Shown one piece after another: positions 1 through 8,620 of a stretch of DNA of 21,425 nt (position 1 is its first letter; every line of letters begins with the position of its first letter). The notes under the pieces are model-generated. The model was not told the DNA's origin and did not search any database. It saw only the letters and a list, made by a program, of their open reading frames with translations. This DNA is from DATELY01 sp035276085 (GTDB taxonomy: Bacteria > Pseudomonadota > Gammaproteobacteria > Steroidobacterales > Steroidobacteraceae), in NCBI GenBank assembly GCA_035276085.1, contig DATELY010000249.1, positions 1 through 21,425 of the forward strand. The letters are read 5' to 3'. A program made the translations under genes and the position numbers.

Positions 1-2942
1 GCACCGGCGCCGAGTGCCAATGCGATCGGCAGGATGCCCAGCACCATCGAGAGCGTGGTCATCAGAATGGGGCGCAAGCGCGCGGATGCCGCCTCGTGCA
101 CCGCTTGCAACGCCGTCGGTGCACCGGCTTCGCGACGCTGATTCGCAAACTCGATGATCAGAATGCCGTTCTTCGTGACCAGACCCACCAGCATGATCAG
201 ACCGATCTGCGAGAAGATGTTGAGCGTCTGGTCGAAGTACCACAGCGACAACAACGCACCCGCCACAGCGAGTGGCACCGTGAGCAGGATGACGAATGGG
301 TCGATGAAGCTCTCGAACTGAGCGGCCAGCACGAGATAAATGAGCACGAGGGCGAAGAGGAAGACCCAACCGAGCGAAGAGGAGCTTTCGACGAAGTCCC
401 GCGCCGAGCCGGTGAGTGACGTGGTGAAGCGTTCGTCGAGCGTGTCGCGCGCGGTCTGCTCGAACGCAGCGATGCCCTCGCCCATCGTGACGCCGGGCGC
501 GAGGGTGCCGGACACGGTCGCTGCCGCGTAGCGATTGAAGCGATACAGCTCCGGCGGCGCGCTGCTCTCCTGTAACGACACGAGATTGTCGAGCCGCACC
601 ATCCCATCGCCCGCCAACGTTCGCACAGCCATGTTGCTGAGCGCGCCAGGCCGCGATCGGAAATCGCGCGTGAGCTGGCCGATGACGTCGTACTGCTTGC
701 CGTTGAGGATGAAGTAACCGAAACGGTTACCGCTCAGCGATGCCTGCAGTGTTTGTGCGATATCCAACGTACTCACACCGAGCGTCTGCGCCTTGTCGCG
801 ATCGATGCTCACACGCACTTCGGGCTTGCTGAACTTGAGATCACTGTCGACGAACGTGAAGACCGGGTTGTCACGTGCGGCATCGAGAAACTTCGGCAAT
901 CCATCTCGCAGATCGTCCAGCTCCGGTGCCTGCACGACGAATTGAATACCCGCCTGGTTCGAGCGGCGCTCGCCGATGCTCGGCTCCTGCGTGATGTTGA
1001 CTCGTGCGCCGGTGAACTGCTTCGCGAGGGGTTGCAGCGCATCCGCGATCTCGGACTGGGTGCGCTCGCGGTCCGCCTTGTCCTTGAGGAAGACGCGAAC
1101 GAAGCCGTTGTTGATCGCGCCTTGAATGCCAGGACCGCCGCCCGCGCCGGGTACTTGCGTCATCATGAGGTGCGACTCGGGCACGGCTTCGGCGGTCGCT
1201 TGCGTGAGATCGTCCATGAACGCCTGCATGTACTCGTAGCTCACACCCTCGGGTGCGGTCGCGCGCACCCAGATACGACCGCGATCTTCCATCGGCGCGA
1301 GCTCACGCGGCAGCAGACTGAAGAACACGTAGATCAGCACGCCTGCGGTCACCAGAATCGCCAACGCGATCCAGCGGCGCTGCAGGAAGCCGCTCAGGCC
1401 GCGTGCATAGCCGTGTTCGAGCGCATTGAAGAACGGCTCGGTGCGCTTGAACAACCAGCCGTGACCTTCGTGCGATTTGAGCAGACGTGAGCTCAACATC
1501 GGCGTCAGCGTGAGCGCGACGACCGCGGAGATGAGCACGGCGCCGGCGATGGTGACGCCGAACTCGCGGAACAAGCGGCCCGACAATCCGCCCATGAATA
1601 GCAGCGGCAGGAACACGACGGCGAGCGTGATGGTGGTGGAGATGACCGCGAAGAAGATCTCCTTGGTGCCGCTGATGCCGGCTTCCAGCGGCGCCATGCC
1701 GTTTTCTATCTTCGCGTAGATGTTCTCGAGCACGACGATCGCGTCATCCACGACGAGGCCGATCGCCAGAACGATCCCCAGCAATGTGAGCGTATTGATG
1801 GAGTAGTCCGCGACGTACATCACGGCGAACGCGCCGATGATCGAAACCGGGATCGCCAGCACGGGAATCAGCGTCGTGCGCCACTCGCGCAGGAACGCAA
1901 ACACCACCAACACCACCAGCGCGAACGCGATGAAGATCGTTTCGCTCACTTCCAACAGCGAGCGGCGGACGTACTCCGTGTTGTCGTACGCGACTGCGAG
2001 CTTGACGTCGGCCGGCAGCTCCTTCTTTACCTGCTCCAACCGCAGCCGCAGCTCATCGACGATCTCGATCTGATTGGCGCCTGGTTGCTGCTTGAAGTAC
2101 AGGCCGGCAATCGGCTTGTCGCCCATCTTCAGCGCGCCGCGCTCGTTCTGGGCACCCAGCTCGGCATACCCGATGTCGCGGAAGCGCACGATCTGATCGC
2201 CGCTGCGCTTGAGGATGAGGGCGTTGAAATCCTGCGGCGTGTTGAGGCGCGAGAGCGTCTTCACCGGCAGCTCGACCGACTCGCCTTCGATACGCCCCGA
2301 CGGCAGCTCGATATTCTCTTTCGAGAGCGCCGTGCGAACGTCGAGCGGCGTCAGTTGATAGGCCGTCAGCTTCTCCGGGTCCATCCATAGACGCATCGCA
2401 TAGCGCTTCTCGGCGGGCTGATCCACACCGGCGATACCGGGCACGGTCTGAAGTCGTTCACGCAGGTTGTCCGCGTAAGCGCTGAGCTCCAGCTGCGAGC
2501 GCGTGTCGCTGCTGAGCGCGAGACCGAAGATCGGCTGCGAGTCCGCGTGCGACTTGTTCATGATCGGCGGGTTCGCATCCGGCGGCAGATTGCGCACGGC
2601 ACGCGCGATCTGATCGCGAATGTCGCTCGCAGCGGTATCGATGTCCGTCTCCAGCGAGAACTCCGCATTGATCTGGCTCGAGCCTTCGCGACTCGTGGAG
2701 GTCAGCGTGCGGATGCCGGCGACGGCATTGATCGCCTCCTCCAGCGGCTCCGTGATCTGCGCCTGCATCACCTCGGCTGCAGCGCCCGGATAGCTGGTCG
2801 TGATCGAGATCGACGGCGGATCGATCGCAGGGTATTCGCGCACGCCGAGCTCGAAGATGCTGATTGCGCCGAACAGCGTAATGAGAACCGAAATGACGAT
2901 CGTCAGGACGGGCCGGCGCAGGCTCAGCTCGGCCAGCGTCAT
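1..2942 (-). CDS. RND multidrug efflux permease (AcrB/MexB-type, HAE1), C-terminus cut by window edge
   Basis: This is the inner-membrane proton/drug antiporter of a tripartite efflux pump. About 980 codons are visible and remain open to the window edge, against roughly 1,020-1,050 residues for the family, so only the last transmembrane segments are missing. The start MTLAELSLRRPVLTIVIS is the typical RND N-terminus with TM1. The sequence GLVVDDAIVVLENI puts the paired acidic residues of TM4 at Asp399/Asp400, equivalent to AcrB Asp407/408. VTKNGILIIEFAN near residue 922 supplies the TM10 Lys924, equivalent to AcrB Lys940. These residues form the proton relay, so the pump should be active. The ATG overlaps the stop of the upstream adaptor gene as ATGA, which implies translational coupling. 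The DD plus K pattern and the general sequence fit the drug-exporting HAE1 class rather than heavy-metal RND pumps. The substrate cannot be inferred. No outer-membrane channel gene is in the window. Confidence 0.95.
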   Translation of the reverse strand, partial: MTLAELSLRRPVLTIVISVLITLFGAISIFELGVREYPAIDPPSISITTSYPGAAAEVMQAQITEPLEEAINAVAGIRTLTSTSREGSSQINAEFSLETDIDTAASDIRDQIARAVRNLPPDANPPIMNKSHADSQPIFGLALSSDTRSQLELSAYADNLRERLQTVPGIAGVDQPAEKRYAMRLWMDPEKLTAYQLTPLDVRTALSKENIELPSGRIEGESVELPVKTLSRLNTPQDFNALILKRSGDQIVRFRDIGYAELGAQNERGALKMGDKPIAGLYFKQQPGANQIEIVDELRLRLEQVKKELPADVKLAVAYDNTEYVRRSLLEVSETIFIAFALVVLVVFAFLREWRTTLIPVLAIPVSIIGAFAVMYVADYSINTLTLLGIVLAIGLVVDDAIVVLENIYAKIENGMAPLEAGISGTKEIFFAVISTTITLAVVFLPLLFMGGLSGRLFREFGVTIAGAVLISAVVALTLTPMLSSRLLKSHEGHGWLFKRTEPFFNALEHGYARGLSGFLQRRWIALAILVTAGVLIYVFFSLLPRELAPMEDRGRIWVRATAPEGVSYEYMQAFMDDLTQATAEAVPESHLMMTQVPGAGGGPGIQGAINNGFVRVFLKDKADRERTQSEIADALQPLAKQFTGARVNITQEPSIGERRSNQAGIQFVVQAPELDDLRDGLPKFLDAARDNPVFTFVDSDLKFSKPEVRVSIDRDKAQTLGVSTLDIAQTLQASLSGNRFGYFILNGKQYDVIGQLTRDFRSRPGALSNMAVRTLAGDGMVRLDNLVSLQESSAPPELYRFNRYAAATVSGTLAPGVTMGEGIAAFEQTARDTLDERFTTSLTGSARDFVESSSSLGWVFLFALVLIYLVLAAQFESFIDPFVILLTVPLAVAGALLSLWYFDQTLNIFSQIGLIMLVGLVTKNGILIIEFANQRREAGAPTALQAVHEAASARLRPILMTTLSMVLGILPIALALGAG

Positions 2943-4087
2943 GTCTTCTGACCCGCCACGATGACGGCCTGTCCGGGACGAATCTGCTGCAGACCCGACG
3001 TGATCACGACATCACCGGCCTGCAGGCCCGACAGGATGTGAACCGTGCTCTCCAGGCGCGTGCCGGTTTCGACCGCGCGTCGTTCCGCCTTGCCATTCTC
3101 GACGACGAACACGTTTTTCTCGAGGAGACCGGGGACGACCGCGAGCGCGGGAATGAGCATTGCGTCCTTCAGTTGGTCCAGCGTCAGCTCCACGTGCGCA
3201 AACGCGCCGGGCAGCAAGCGCGCGCCGGGATTCGGCGCCACTGCACGGATCAGCACCGTGCGCGTGATGCTGTCGATGCGCGGATCGAAGGCGTAGATCT
3301 CGCCGCTGTATTTGCGGTCGCCGCCGGAGATGGAGAACGTGATCGGAGCGCCGTTGCGCAGCCGTGCGGCATATTTTTCCGGCACGGAGAAATCGATCTT
3401 GAGCTTGTCCAGACGCTGCAGTGTGGCGACGCGCGTTGCCGCGTTCACGAAGGCGCCTTCGCTCACGTACCGCAAACCGACGACACCATCGAACGGCGCG
3501 CGCACTTCGGTCTTCTCGATCTGCGCATCGATGAGCTCGACTTCGGCCTTCTGGATGTCCAGTTCGCTCAACGCGATGTCGTACTCTTCCTGTCGCGCGA
3601 CGCCCTGTTTGAGCAACTGCGCGATGCGCTTCTCGCGCAACGTGGCGAGCTCGCGTCGGTGTACCGCGCGTTCCAACTGCGCGCGCAGGTCGGCATCGTT
3701 CAGCTTCACCAGCAAGTGACCCTTCTTCACCTGCGAGCCTTCGCGGAAATCGATTGCCGTAACCTTGCCGTTGATCTCCGCCTGCAGCTCGACGGCTTCG
3801 TCCGCGCGCAACGTGCCCGTCGAAGTCACTGTTTCGGCAAAGTCGGCCGGTGCCACGGTGAAAGTGGACACGCGCACAGGCGCGCCCGATTTGCCTTTCT
3901 TGCCACCCTTGTCCTTCTTCTGCGGGCCACCCCCCGACTTCGCCGCATCCGCCTTGGCGCCGACGTCAGTGTCCGCTTTGGCGCTCGCCTCCTGATGAAT
4001 CAGCGGCATGACCTTGGGCGCAGCCGCGCCGCCGATCACCGCAAGCAGGGTCACGGTCCAGAGTGTGGTCTTGAGCACGGGCTTCAC
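2939..4087 (-). CDS. RND efflux periplasmic adaptor (HlyD/MFP family)
   Basis: This is the membrane-fusion protein that bridges the inner-membrane RND permease and an outer-membrane channel. The 382 residues begin with a short N-terminal hydrophobic segment (residues 5-30) for export or anchoring. A Lys/Gly/Ala-rich linker follows (about residues 38-70, including KKDKGGKKGKSG). Next come the first half of a lipoyl-like domain (AEINGKVTAIDFREGSQVKKG), an alpha-helical hairpin (about 135-185), the second lipoyl half (VRAPFDGVVGLRYVSEGAFV), a beta-barrel domain and a C-terminal membrane-proximal domain ending ITSGLQQIRPGQAVIV. The start is GTG at 4087; an ATG slightly upstream is out of frame and soon stops. 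The gene overlaps the permease by 4 bp, so the two form an operon with the adaptor first. The strongly basic linker is longer than in typical AcrA-like proteins. Confidence 0.94.
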   Translation of the reverse strand: MKPVLKTTLWTVTLLAVIGGAAAPKVMPLIHQEASAKADTDVGAKADAAKSGGGPQKKDKGGKKGKSGAPVRVSTFTVAPADFAETVTSTGTLRADEAVELQAEINGKVTAIDFREGSQVKKGHLLVKLNDADLRAQLERAVHRRELATLREKRIAQLLKQGVARQEEYDIALSELDIQKAEVELIDAQIEKTEVRAPFDGVVGLRYVSEGAFVNAATRVATLQRLDKLKIDFSVPEKYAARLRNGAPITFSISGGDRKYSGEIYAFDPRIDSITRTVLIRAVAPNPGARLLPGAFAHVELTLDQLKDAMLIPALAVVPGLLEKNVFVVENGKAERRAVETGTRLESTVHILSGLQAGDVVITSGLQQIRPGQAVIVAGQKT

Positions 4088-4172
4088 GAAGGATCTTGTG
4101 CGTCAGGCAGCTTCATACCGGCACGTCCTGGTCGCGTGCGTGTGTCGGTCGAGTTCGTGGATTGCGAGTAGT

Positions 4173-4202
4173 CAGACGGAGGGCGGGGTGGTGCCCCCAC
4201 CA
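4173..4202. repeat. Short GC-rich motif, copy 1 (shared with 21396-21424)
   Basis: CAGACGGAG followed by a GGCGGGG core and then GTGCCCCCACC. Almost the same string occurs at 21396-21424 with two small indels. Both copies sit upstream of a leftward gene (efflux adaptor here, amidase D there), about 85 and 35 bp before the start codons. The core can pair as GTGG/CCAC. It may be a regulatory site or a degenerate member of the interspersed palindrome family, because the GTGCCCCCACC end resembles the tail of those elements. Confidence 0.5.
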
Positions 4203-4264
4203 TGGGATGTGGGATCGCACGGGATGGCGATGTCGATGACAACTTACCTTCAGTCGCAAGTAGC

Positions 4265-4305
4265 GTCCCTTCCCTTGCGAAGCGGGGGAAGGACAGGATG
4301 GGGGC
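4265..4305 (-). repeat. GC-rich interspersed palindromic element, copy a
   Basis: This is an imperfect palindrome with arms around GCGAAGC, one side extended by a GGATGGGGGC tail. It is paired with the oppositely oriented copy at 4336-4376 across about 30 bp, tails facing inward, so a long stem-loop can form downstream of the cupin gene. Confidence 0.85.
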
Positions 4306-4335
4306 CTGCGGCGGTGAGCTGACGATGGTGGACTT

Positions 4336-4376
4336 GCCCCCACCCCAGCCCTCCCCCGCTTCGCAGGGGAGGGAGC
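4336..4376 (+). repeat. GC-rich interspersed palindromic element, copy b
   Basis: The GCCCCCACCCC tail is followed by the palindrome CCCTCCCC / loop CGCTTCGCA / GGGGAGGG. It forms an inverted pair with copy a. It lies 27 bp after the cupin stop codon, a position suited to transcript termination or 3'-end protection, although there is no U-tract to make it a classic intrinsic terminator. Confidence 0.85.
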
Positions 4377-4402
4377 AGGAAATCGCAAGGGGGGATCTGC
4401 AG

Positions 4403-5554
4403 CTAATCCACTCCCAAGCTCACGATGTCGTGTTTCGCCAGCTCCACCAGCCGCGCGCGCACGGCATCCGCCGGTGTGTCTTTGATCTGCGCGCACACCT
4501 GCTGCACGGTCATGTCTTCGGTTTCCGCAAGTGATTGCACGATCGCCTGACTCACGCGATCCAGGCGCAGGCGTGCACCGTTGATCGTGATCTCGCCGTT
4601 GTCGAAGACCGGGCGCTGATAGGTGGTGAGGCGCACCGCGGCAGCGGAGCTCAAGCCGCTGCTCTTCGGGTCCAGCATGAGACCCAGGTTGAACTCGGCG
4701 CTCAGTTGCTCGCGTCCGCCGAGCTCAGCGAGAAACTGCTGCAGCAACGCTGGCGAGCGCAATGCTTCCCCGAGTGTCTGCAATGCGCTCGCCGTGTCGT
4801 TGGGCACGTACGCCGAACCGCCGATTCCTTTGCGGGCCGACTCGTTCTGCGGGACCACCCGGCTGCAGGCCCACATCATGAAATCGTGCACGGTCGGCAG
4901 ATACGCACCGATCGACAAATGAAAGCTCGCCTCGTTGAGCGGCGTCACCTGGTGCCACCAGCCACGCGGGATATAGAGCAGATCGCCCGACTGCAACACG
5001 ACGTCGAGCACCGGCGGCTCGTCGGGTTGACTGGGTGCCGCGCTGCTCGCGTGCTGGCTCAGCGGTAACGGAAATGTCGGGCGATAGACCTGCCAGCGCT
5101 TGCTGCCGATGGCTTGCACGACGAAGACGTCGTGCGTATCCCAGTGCTTGCCGAACGTGCCTTCACCGCCGCAGCTCAAGTACGCATTGCACAGTGTTTG
5201 CTGAGCGACGAAGCGACCGACTTCCAGGCACGCACGCTTCACGACGGGCGAGTTCAGCTCCAACCGATTCGCCACGAGCGTCGCGCCGTTCTGCAGATAG
5301 CCGTAGAAGCGACTCTTACTCACTCTGCGACGCGGCATGCCGAGGTCGACCACGTCCTCGACGTAGTTCTCCTGCGGTACCAGGCCGCCATGAAACAGCT
5401 GCATCAGGGCGGGCGTGGGCTCGATCTGATGCAACAGCGTATCGATCGCGCCCCAATCGAATGGACGCTCCAGCATCGCGCTACGATGCAGATAGACCTC
5501 CCGCTCCAGATAGCGCTGGCGAAAAGTGGCTGCGGTCACGCCGAAGTCGAGCAT
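4403..5554 (-). CDS. JmjC/cupin-type Fe(II)/2-oxoglutarate oxygenase (ribosomal-oxygenase-like)
   Basis: This is a predicted cytoplasmic non-haem iron, 2-oxoglutarate-dependent hydroxylase of 383 residues. The HxD iron-binding motif is His137-Trp-Asp139 in GTFGKHWDTHD. The third ligand is His201 in LLYIPRGWWHQV, followed by FHLSIG. This is the arrangement of the cupin_4/JmjC family that includes bacterial ribosomal oxygenases. The C-terminal about 120 residues (about 310-383, QRPVFDNGEITINGARL onward) look like a small winged-helix domain, as in that family. The frame extends 20 codons upstream to a GTG at 5614, but the ATG at 5554 matches the family start (MLDFG...) and I prefer it. It is the last gene of a copC-copD-oxygenase unit, 75 bp after copD. 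The substrate is unknown: ribosomal protein hydroxylation is the known role of relatives, while the copper-gene context gives no direct link. Confidence 0.85.
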   Translation of the reverse strand: MLDFGVTAATFRQRYLEREVYLHRSAMLERPFDWGAIDTLLHQIEPTPALMQLFHGGLVPQENYVEDVVDLGMPRRRVSKSRFYGYLQNGATLVANRLELNSPVVKRACLEVGRFVAQQTLCNAYLSCGGEGTFGKHWDTHDVFVVQAIGSKRWQVYRPTFPLPLSQHASSAAPSQPDEPPVLDVVLQSGDLLYIPRGWWHQVTPLNEASFHLSIGAYLPTVHDFMMWACSRVVPQNESARKGIGGSAYVPNDTASALQTLGEALRSPALLQQFLAELGGREQLSAEFNLGLMLDPKSSGLSSAAAVRLTTYQRPVFDNGEITINGARLRLDRVSQAIVQSLAETEDMTVQQVCAQIKDTPADAVRARLVELAKHDIVSLGVD

Positions 5555-5629
5555 GTGTGATATCGCACCGCGGAGATTGCGCCGGCCTGAATGGGGAGAC
5601 GGCCGACCGGGCACGCACCCTGCCCTGCC

Positions 5630-6463
5630 TTACTCGTGAGGCGAGGTGTACGTCGTGAGAATGGCGGTCGTGATCAGAACGGCACCGATGAACAGCAGCT
5701 CGGCGGTGATGGTGGTGCGCAATGCTCGGGCAGCACTCGCGTCGCCGCTCAGCAGCGATGGGGTGAGCCGCAGCTTGTTGTACGCGGCAAGGGCCAGCAC
5801 CGTCAGGGCGATGGCAATCTTGATCGCCAGCGTTCTGACGTACGGCGTGAACCAGGGATCCCGATCGAAATCCACCAGGATCACAACCAGCATCAGCCCC
5901 GCGATCACCAAGGCGCCGACGATGCGCAACGCCAACACGGCAAAGCGCCGCACCAACGCAGCAAACCGCATCGGCTCATGCACACGCTCATGGAGCATGA
6001 GAAACAGAGCACCCAGCCACCACGCCGCCGCTGCGACATGCGCCGCCGCGACCAGGCCCTCCGCGAACCCGACCACGGCTGCATGGCCATTGAAGGCGAA
6101 CGAAGCAACCGCAATCGCAGCGTTGCCAGCTCGGCCGACCGGAGAAGAAGACGGCTCGCGCACGGCGAATAGCAACATCAGCGCACCCGCCAACTGCAAG
6201 CCCGTCGCCGCGCCGACACTGGAGGTCAGCACAGCGGACACCGTGGATTCATCCAGCTGCCCGCCGAGCCGCAGGAACAAGACGAACGTGCCGAGCACGC
6301 AGGCGGAAATCGTCAGCGCGGCCGCGCGACGCGTCATCCGATCCAACCATTCCACCATCGCCCGGCTCGGCCGCAGCGTCAGCTCTGCCAGTACGAATCC
6401 CACCATCGAGAGCACGCCTGCGTAGAGCAGTGCGCGTACGGCGGCAGCCAGCGCATCGAGCAT
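5630..6463 (-). CDS. copD: CopD-family copper-import membrane protein
   Basis: This is a polytopic inner-membrane protein of 277 residues with about eight hydrophobic segments, characteristic of CopD/YebZ/PcoD proteins that work with CopC in copper uptake or homeostasis. Family features include the His-containing helices FAFNGHAAVVGFAEG and AAAHVAAAAWWLGALFLM, and the C-terminal stretch AIKIAIALTVLALAAYNK followed by RLTPSL. The reading frame reaches 6547, but those extra 28 codons lie inside copC. The ATG at 6463 directly precedes the first membrane segment and overlaps the copC stop by one base (TGATG), which indicates translational coupling. This two-gene order with copC upstream supports the call. 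Transport direction is not evident from sequence. Confidence 0.9.
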   Translation of the reverse strand: MLDALAAAVRALLYAGVLSMVGFVLAELTLRPSRAMVEWLDRMTRRAAALTISACVLGTFVLFLRLGGQLDESTVSAVLTSSVGAATGLQLAGALMLLFAVREPSSSPVGRAGNAAIAVASFAFNGHAAVVGFAEGLVAAAHVAAAAWWLGALFLMLHERVHEPMRFAALVRRFAVLALRIVGALVIAGLMLVVILVDFDRDPWFTPYVRTLAIKIAIALTVLALAAYNKLRLTPSLLSGDASAARALRTTITAELLFIGAVLITTAILTTYTSPHE

Positions 6464-6867
6464 CAGTGGGCTGCCGTCGCAGCAGGCTTGAGCGTGAGCA
6501 AGAGCGTGCCGCTCATGACGTGTCCGTCCTTCGACAAGGCTTTCCAACGAATCTCGTTGCGGCCCGGGGCCAGCTGGGGTCGGTTCACCGTGAACACAGC
6601 AGCGCTGCCTTCCGGCGTGAACGCGAGCGTGAGTTGCGTGCGGTCCGGTTTGACGACGACGACGGAGGTCAGGCGCACCGCCTCACGGAAGCTCATCTCG
6701 ATGACGGGCGGAGAGGTGTCGAGCATGGCGCCATTGGCAGGGCTGGTCCGGGTCAGGCTGGTGTGGGCCAGTGCTGCGGCCGATGCCAGGAGTAACCCCA
6801 ACATGGCCATGAGCACGTAACGCACGCGCAAAAGATGAGTCGCTGCTGATTCGATATTGCTGCACAT
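6463..6867 (-). CDS. copC: CopC-domain periplasmic copper-binding protein
   Basis: This is a small (134-residue) periplasmic copper carrier. A Sec signal peptide (LLRVRYVLMAMLGLLLASAAALA) ends at an AxA-type site, so the mature protein would begin with His35 (HTSLTRTSPANGAML). An N-terminal His together with the conserved DGH motif (Asp114, His116 in SKDGHVMSG) is the known Cu(II) site of CopC proteins. The Met-rich Cu(I) site found in some relatives is not visible, so it is probably a Cu(II)-only type. The single Ig-like beta-sandwich domain is of normal length. The ATG at 6867 has a purine-rich GGGGGACGAGG sequence just upstream. It is the first gene of the copC-copD-oxygenase unit. A CopC-like role in delivering copper to CopD is inferred from the family and the one-base overlap. 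Confidence 0.92.
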   Translation of the reverse strand: MCSNIESAATHLLRVRYVLMAMLGLLLASAAALAHTSLTRTSPANGAMLDTSPPVIEMSFREAVRLTSVVVVKPDRTQLTLAFTPEGSAAVFTVNRPQLAPGRNEIRWKALSKDGHVMSGTLLLTLKPAATAAH

Positions 6868-6923
6868 CCTCGTCCCCCAGTTGCTTGAGTCGCATTCTAG
6901 TGGACTTCGATAGCTGCAAGCTC

Positions 6924-6963
6924 GTCCCTTCCTTGCGAAGCGGGGGAAGGACAGGATGGGGGC
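6924..6963 (-). repeat. GC-rich interspersed palindromic element, copy c
   Basis: This is a single copy, nearly identical to copy a (GTCCCTTCCTTGCGAAGCGG followed by the GGATGGGGGC tail). It lies between the TPR gene stop (6998) and the copC start (6867), about 35 bp downstream of the TPR gene. It may protect or end that transcript. Confidence 0.85.
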
Positions 6964-6997
6964 ACTTCCAAATCAGTCGTTACTAGTGCAACCGCCG

Positions 6998-8620
6998 TCA
7001 CGCAGCCTCCAGCTCGCTGACCAACCCATGCAACTGCAAGGTGTCCCGATGCCCATCCCCGAACGATGAGGCATGTAACGGCAACAGCCGCTTGGCTTCG
7101 AGCAGCGCCTCCGCCTCGCGCCCCAACGCGCGCATGATCCGCGCACGCAAGGCCGCGGACTGCAACACCAGCGGATGCTGCGCCCCGAAGACATACTCCT
7201 GGCTCGATAACAGCATCTCGATGTCCTCCAGCGCCTCTTCGTTGCGATGCAGGGAATGCAGCACGCAAGCGAGCTGCCAGCGGATGGACAAGGGCACGTA
7301 GTGCTCCACACCGAACACGCGCTCGGCAATCGGCAGCACGCGCTCGAGCTCGCTCAAGGCGTCGGCGTCGCGCCCGAGCTGGTTGAGGATCCCTGCGTGC
7401 GCGGCGTGTGCGCGCGTGATCGCGGGCTCTTCCGGCTCGCCGATGAGTTCGAGTACGGCGACAGTACCCTCGATTTCATGCAGCGCCGCATCGGCATGAC
7501 CCAGCGCGGCCAACGCAAGCGCGCGCTCGCGGCGCAGCTCGAGCGTGTCGTGATGCTCGGGCCCGCGGCGTTGCGTGCTCAGGATCAGCAGTGGGTCGAG
7601 CTCGGCGAGCGCGAGCTCCCAACGGCCCAGGCGACCGAGCACATCGGCTCGCAGCATGCGCAATGCAACTGCCAGCTCAGTGTCTGTCGAGCCCGGGCGT
7701 CGGCAGGCTGCAAGTGCAGCCAGGATCACTTCGTGCGCCTCCGCGTATGCGCCATTGCCCAGCAGGCTGCGCGCATAGACGTGACGAACGGCGGTCGTCT
7801 GTGCGGCATCTTCTCCGAACGCGCGCTGCGCGATGGTCAATGCGCGATAGGCGAGTCGTTCGGCGACCAGGAACCGGCTGGCGTGCTCACGTGCGCATGC
7901 CTCCTCAGTGAGTGCATCGACCAACGCCGCTCGCTGTTCATCGATGCCGAGAAACTCATCTTCCTCATTGTCCACAGCGTCTGTCGACTGCTGATGGTTC
8001 GACCAGTGGCCCAGCCGCACCTGCTGCGACTCCATCGCTGTCGATACATCATCCGACAGCAGGGATGCGGAGCGGTCAGCCGGCTTCAACAGGGCGGCCA
8101 GCTGGGTGTAGCGCTCGGCTTCACGAAGGTGACCCGCTGCGTCCGCGGTTGGTGCGCCGACTTGCAACACGAAGTGATACAGCGCGAGTTCCAGGCACGT
8201 ATCGCACAGCGCATCCTGCGTCCGCGCCAGCCCCGCACCGAGTGCGCTCATCGCACCGACTTCGCTGCCATCCTTGCGCAGTGCGCGTGCGTCGGCGAGC
8301 CAACGATGCGGATCGAATAGCGCCTGATGCTCCAGGCGGCGCTCGAGCGCCTGCACCTGTTCTCGGCGCTGTGCGCGGAGCTGCGCGAGCTGTTCTTCGA
8401 GACGCGCTGTTTCCGCTCGAGCGTGCTGCTCGACCTCAGACAGTCGACGGCGTTGCCCGGCATCCCGCTGCGCAAGCTGCTGCTCGTGCAACGCGCGCTC
8501 GCGACGCCGCTGCCTGCGTGACCAGGCATAGGCGAGGAACGCGCCGATCGCCGCGCTCACGAGGAACGCGAACAGCGGCGCGCTGCTCAACCACTCCAAC
8601 CCTTGCGCCGATCCACTCAT
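6998..8620 (-). CDS. Membrane-anchored coiled-coil and tetratricopeptide-repeat protein
   Basis: This 540-residue protein has no enzyme motif. One N-terminal membrane segment (about residues 15-32, PLFAFLVSAAIGAFLAYAW) is followed by basic residues, so the bulk should be cytoplasmic. Residues 35-100 form a highly charged coiled coil (RRQRRRERALHEQQL and so on). An acidic linker (NEEDEFLGIDE) lies near residue 220. From about residue 240 to the end run TPR-like helical repeats of the kinesin-light-chain type, with recurring FG..H...L and LGR..EAL patterns, for example FGAQHPLVLQSAALRARIM. TPRs mediate protein-protein contacts, so a scaffold role at the membrane is a reasonable inference, but the partner is unknown. 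The start is well supported by GGAGGAAGC directly before the ATG. It is divergent from the Fic gene across 402 bp and is probably transcribed alone. Confidence 0.85.
   Translation of the reverse strand: MSGSAQGLEWLSSAPLFAFLVSAAIGAFLAYAWSRRQRRRERALHEQQLAQRDAGQRRRLSEVEQHARAETARLEEQLAQLRAQRREQVQALERRLEHQALFDPHRWLADARALRKDGSEVGAMSALGAGLARTQDALCDTCLELALYHFVLQVGAPTADAAGHLREAERYTQLAALLKPADRSASLLSDDVSTAMESQQVRLGHWSNHQQSTDAVDNEEDEFLGIDEQRAALVDALTEEACAREHASRFLVAERLAYRALTIAQRAFGEDAAQTTAVRHVYARSLLGNGAYAEAHEVILAALAACRRPGSTDTELAVALRMLRADVLGRLGRWELALAELDPLLILSTQRRGPEHHDTLELRRERALALAALGHADAALHEIEGTVAVLELIGEPEEPAITRAHAAHAGILNQLGRDADALSELERVLPIAERVFGVEHYVPLSIRWQLACVLHSLHRNEEALEDIEMLLSSQEYVFGAQHPLVLQSAALRARIMRALGREAEALLEAKRLLPLHASSFGDGHRDTLQLHGLVSELEAA

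Larger units (their letters stand above)
4088..4402. other. Intergenic region upstream of the efflux operon, rich in repeats
   Basis: This 315-bp gap separates the JmjC/cupin gene stop from the GTG of the adaptor gene. It must hold the promoter of the efflux operon, but I see no convincing -35/-10 pair. It contains an inverted pair of GC-rich palindromic elements (4265-4305 and 4336-4376) placed just downstream of the cupin gene, where they could end or protect its transcript. It also contains a short GC-rich motif (4173-4202) that recurs upstream of amidase D. No credible coding sequence is seen; the open frames here come from translated repeats. Confidence 0.7.

Noticed and set aside
3038..4171. 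Long plus-strand open frame opposite the efflux adaptor
   Set aside because: Arg/His/Leu-rich shadow with no domain. The minus strand encodes a clear adaptor protein, and GC-rich coding DNA often leaves the antisense frame open.
4336..4376. Classic intrinsic terminator after the cupin gene
   Set aside because: A strong GC hairpin is present but no U-tract follows on the minus-strand transcript, so only a general 3'-end role is suggested.
6464..6547. Upstream extension of the CopD frame
   Set aside because: The 28 extra codons overlap copC and lack membrane character; the TGATG junction gives a natural start.
7247..8320. 357-codon plus-strand open frame opposite the TPR protein
   Set aside because: No domain or ribosome-binding site; the minus strand shows an N-terminal membrane anchor, coiled coil and TPRs with a strong Shine-Dalgarno sequence.
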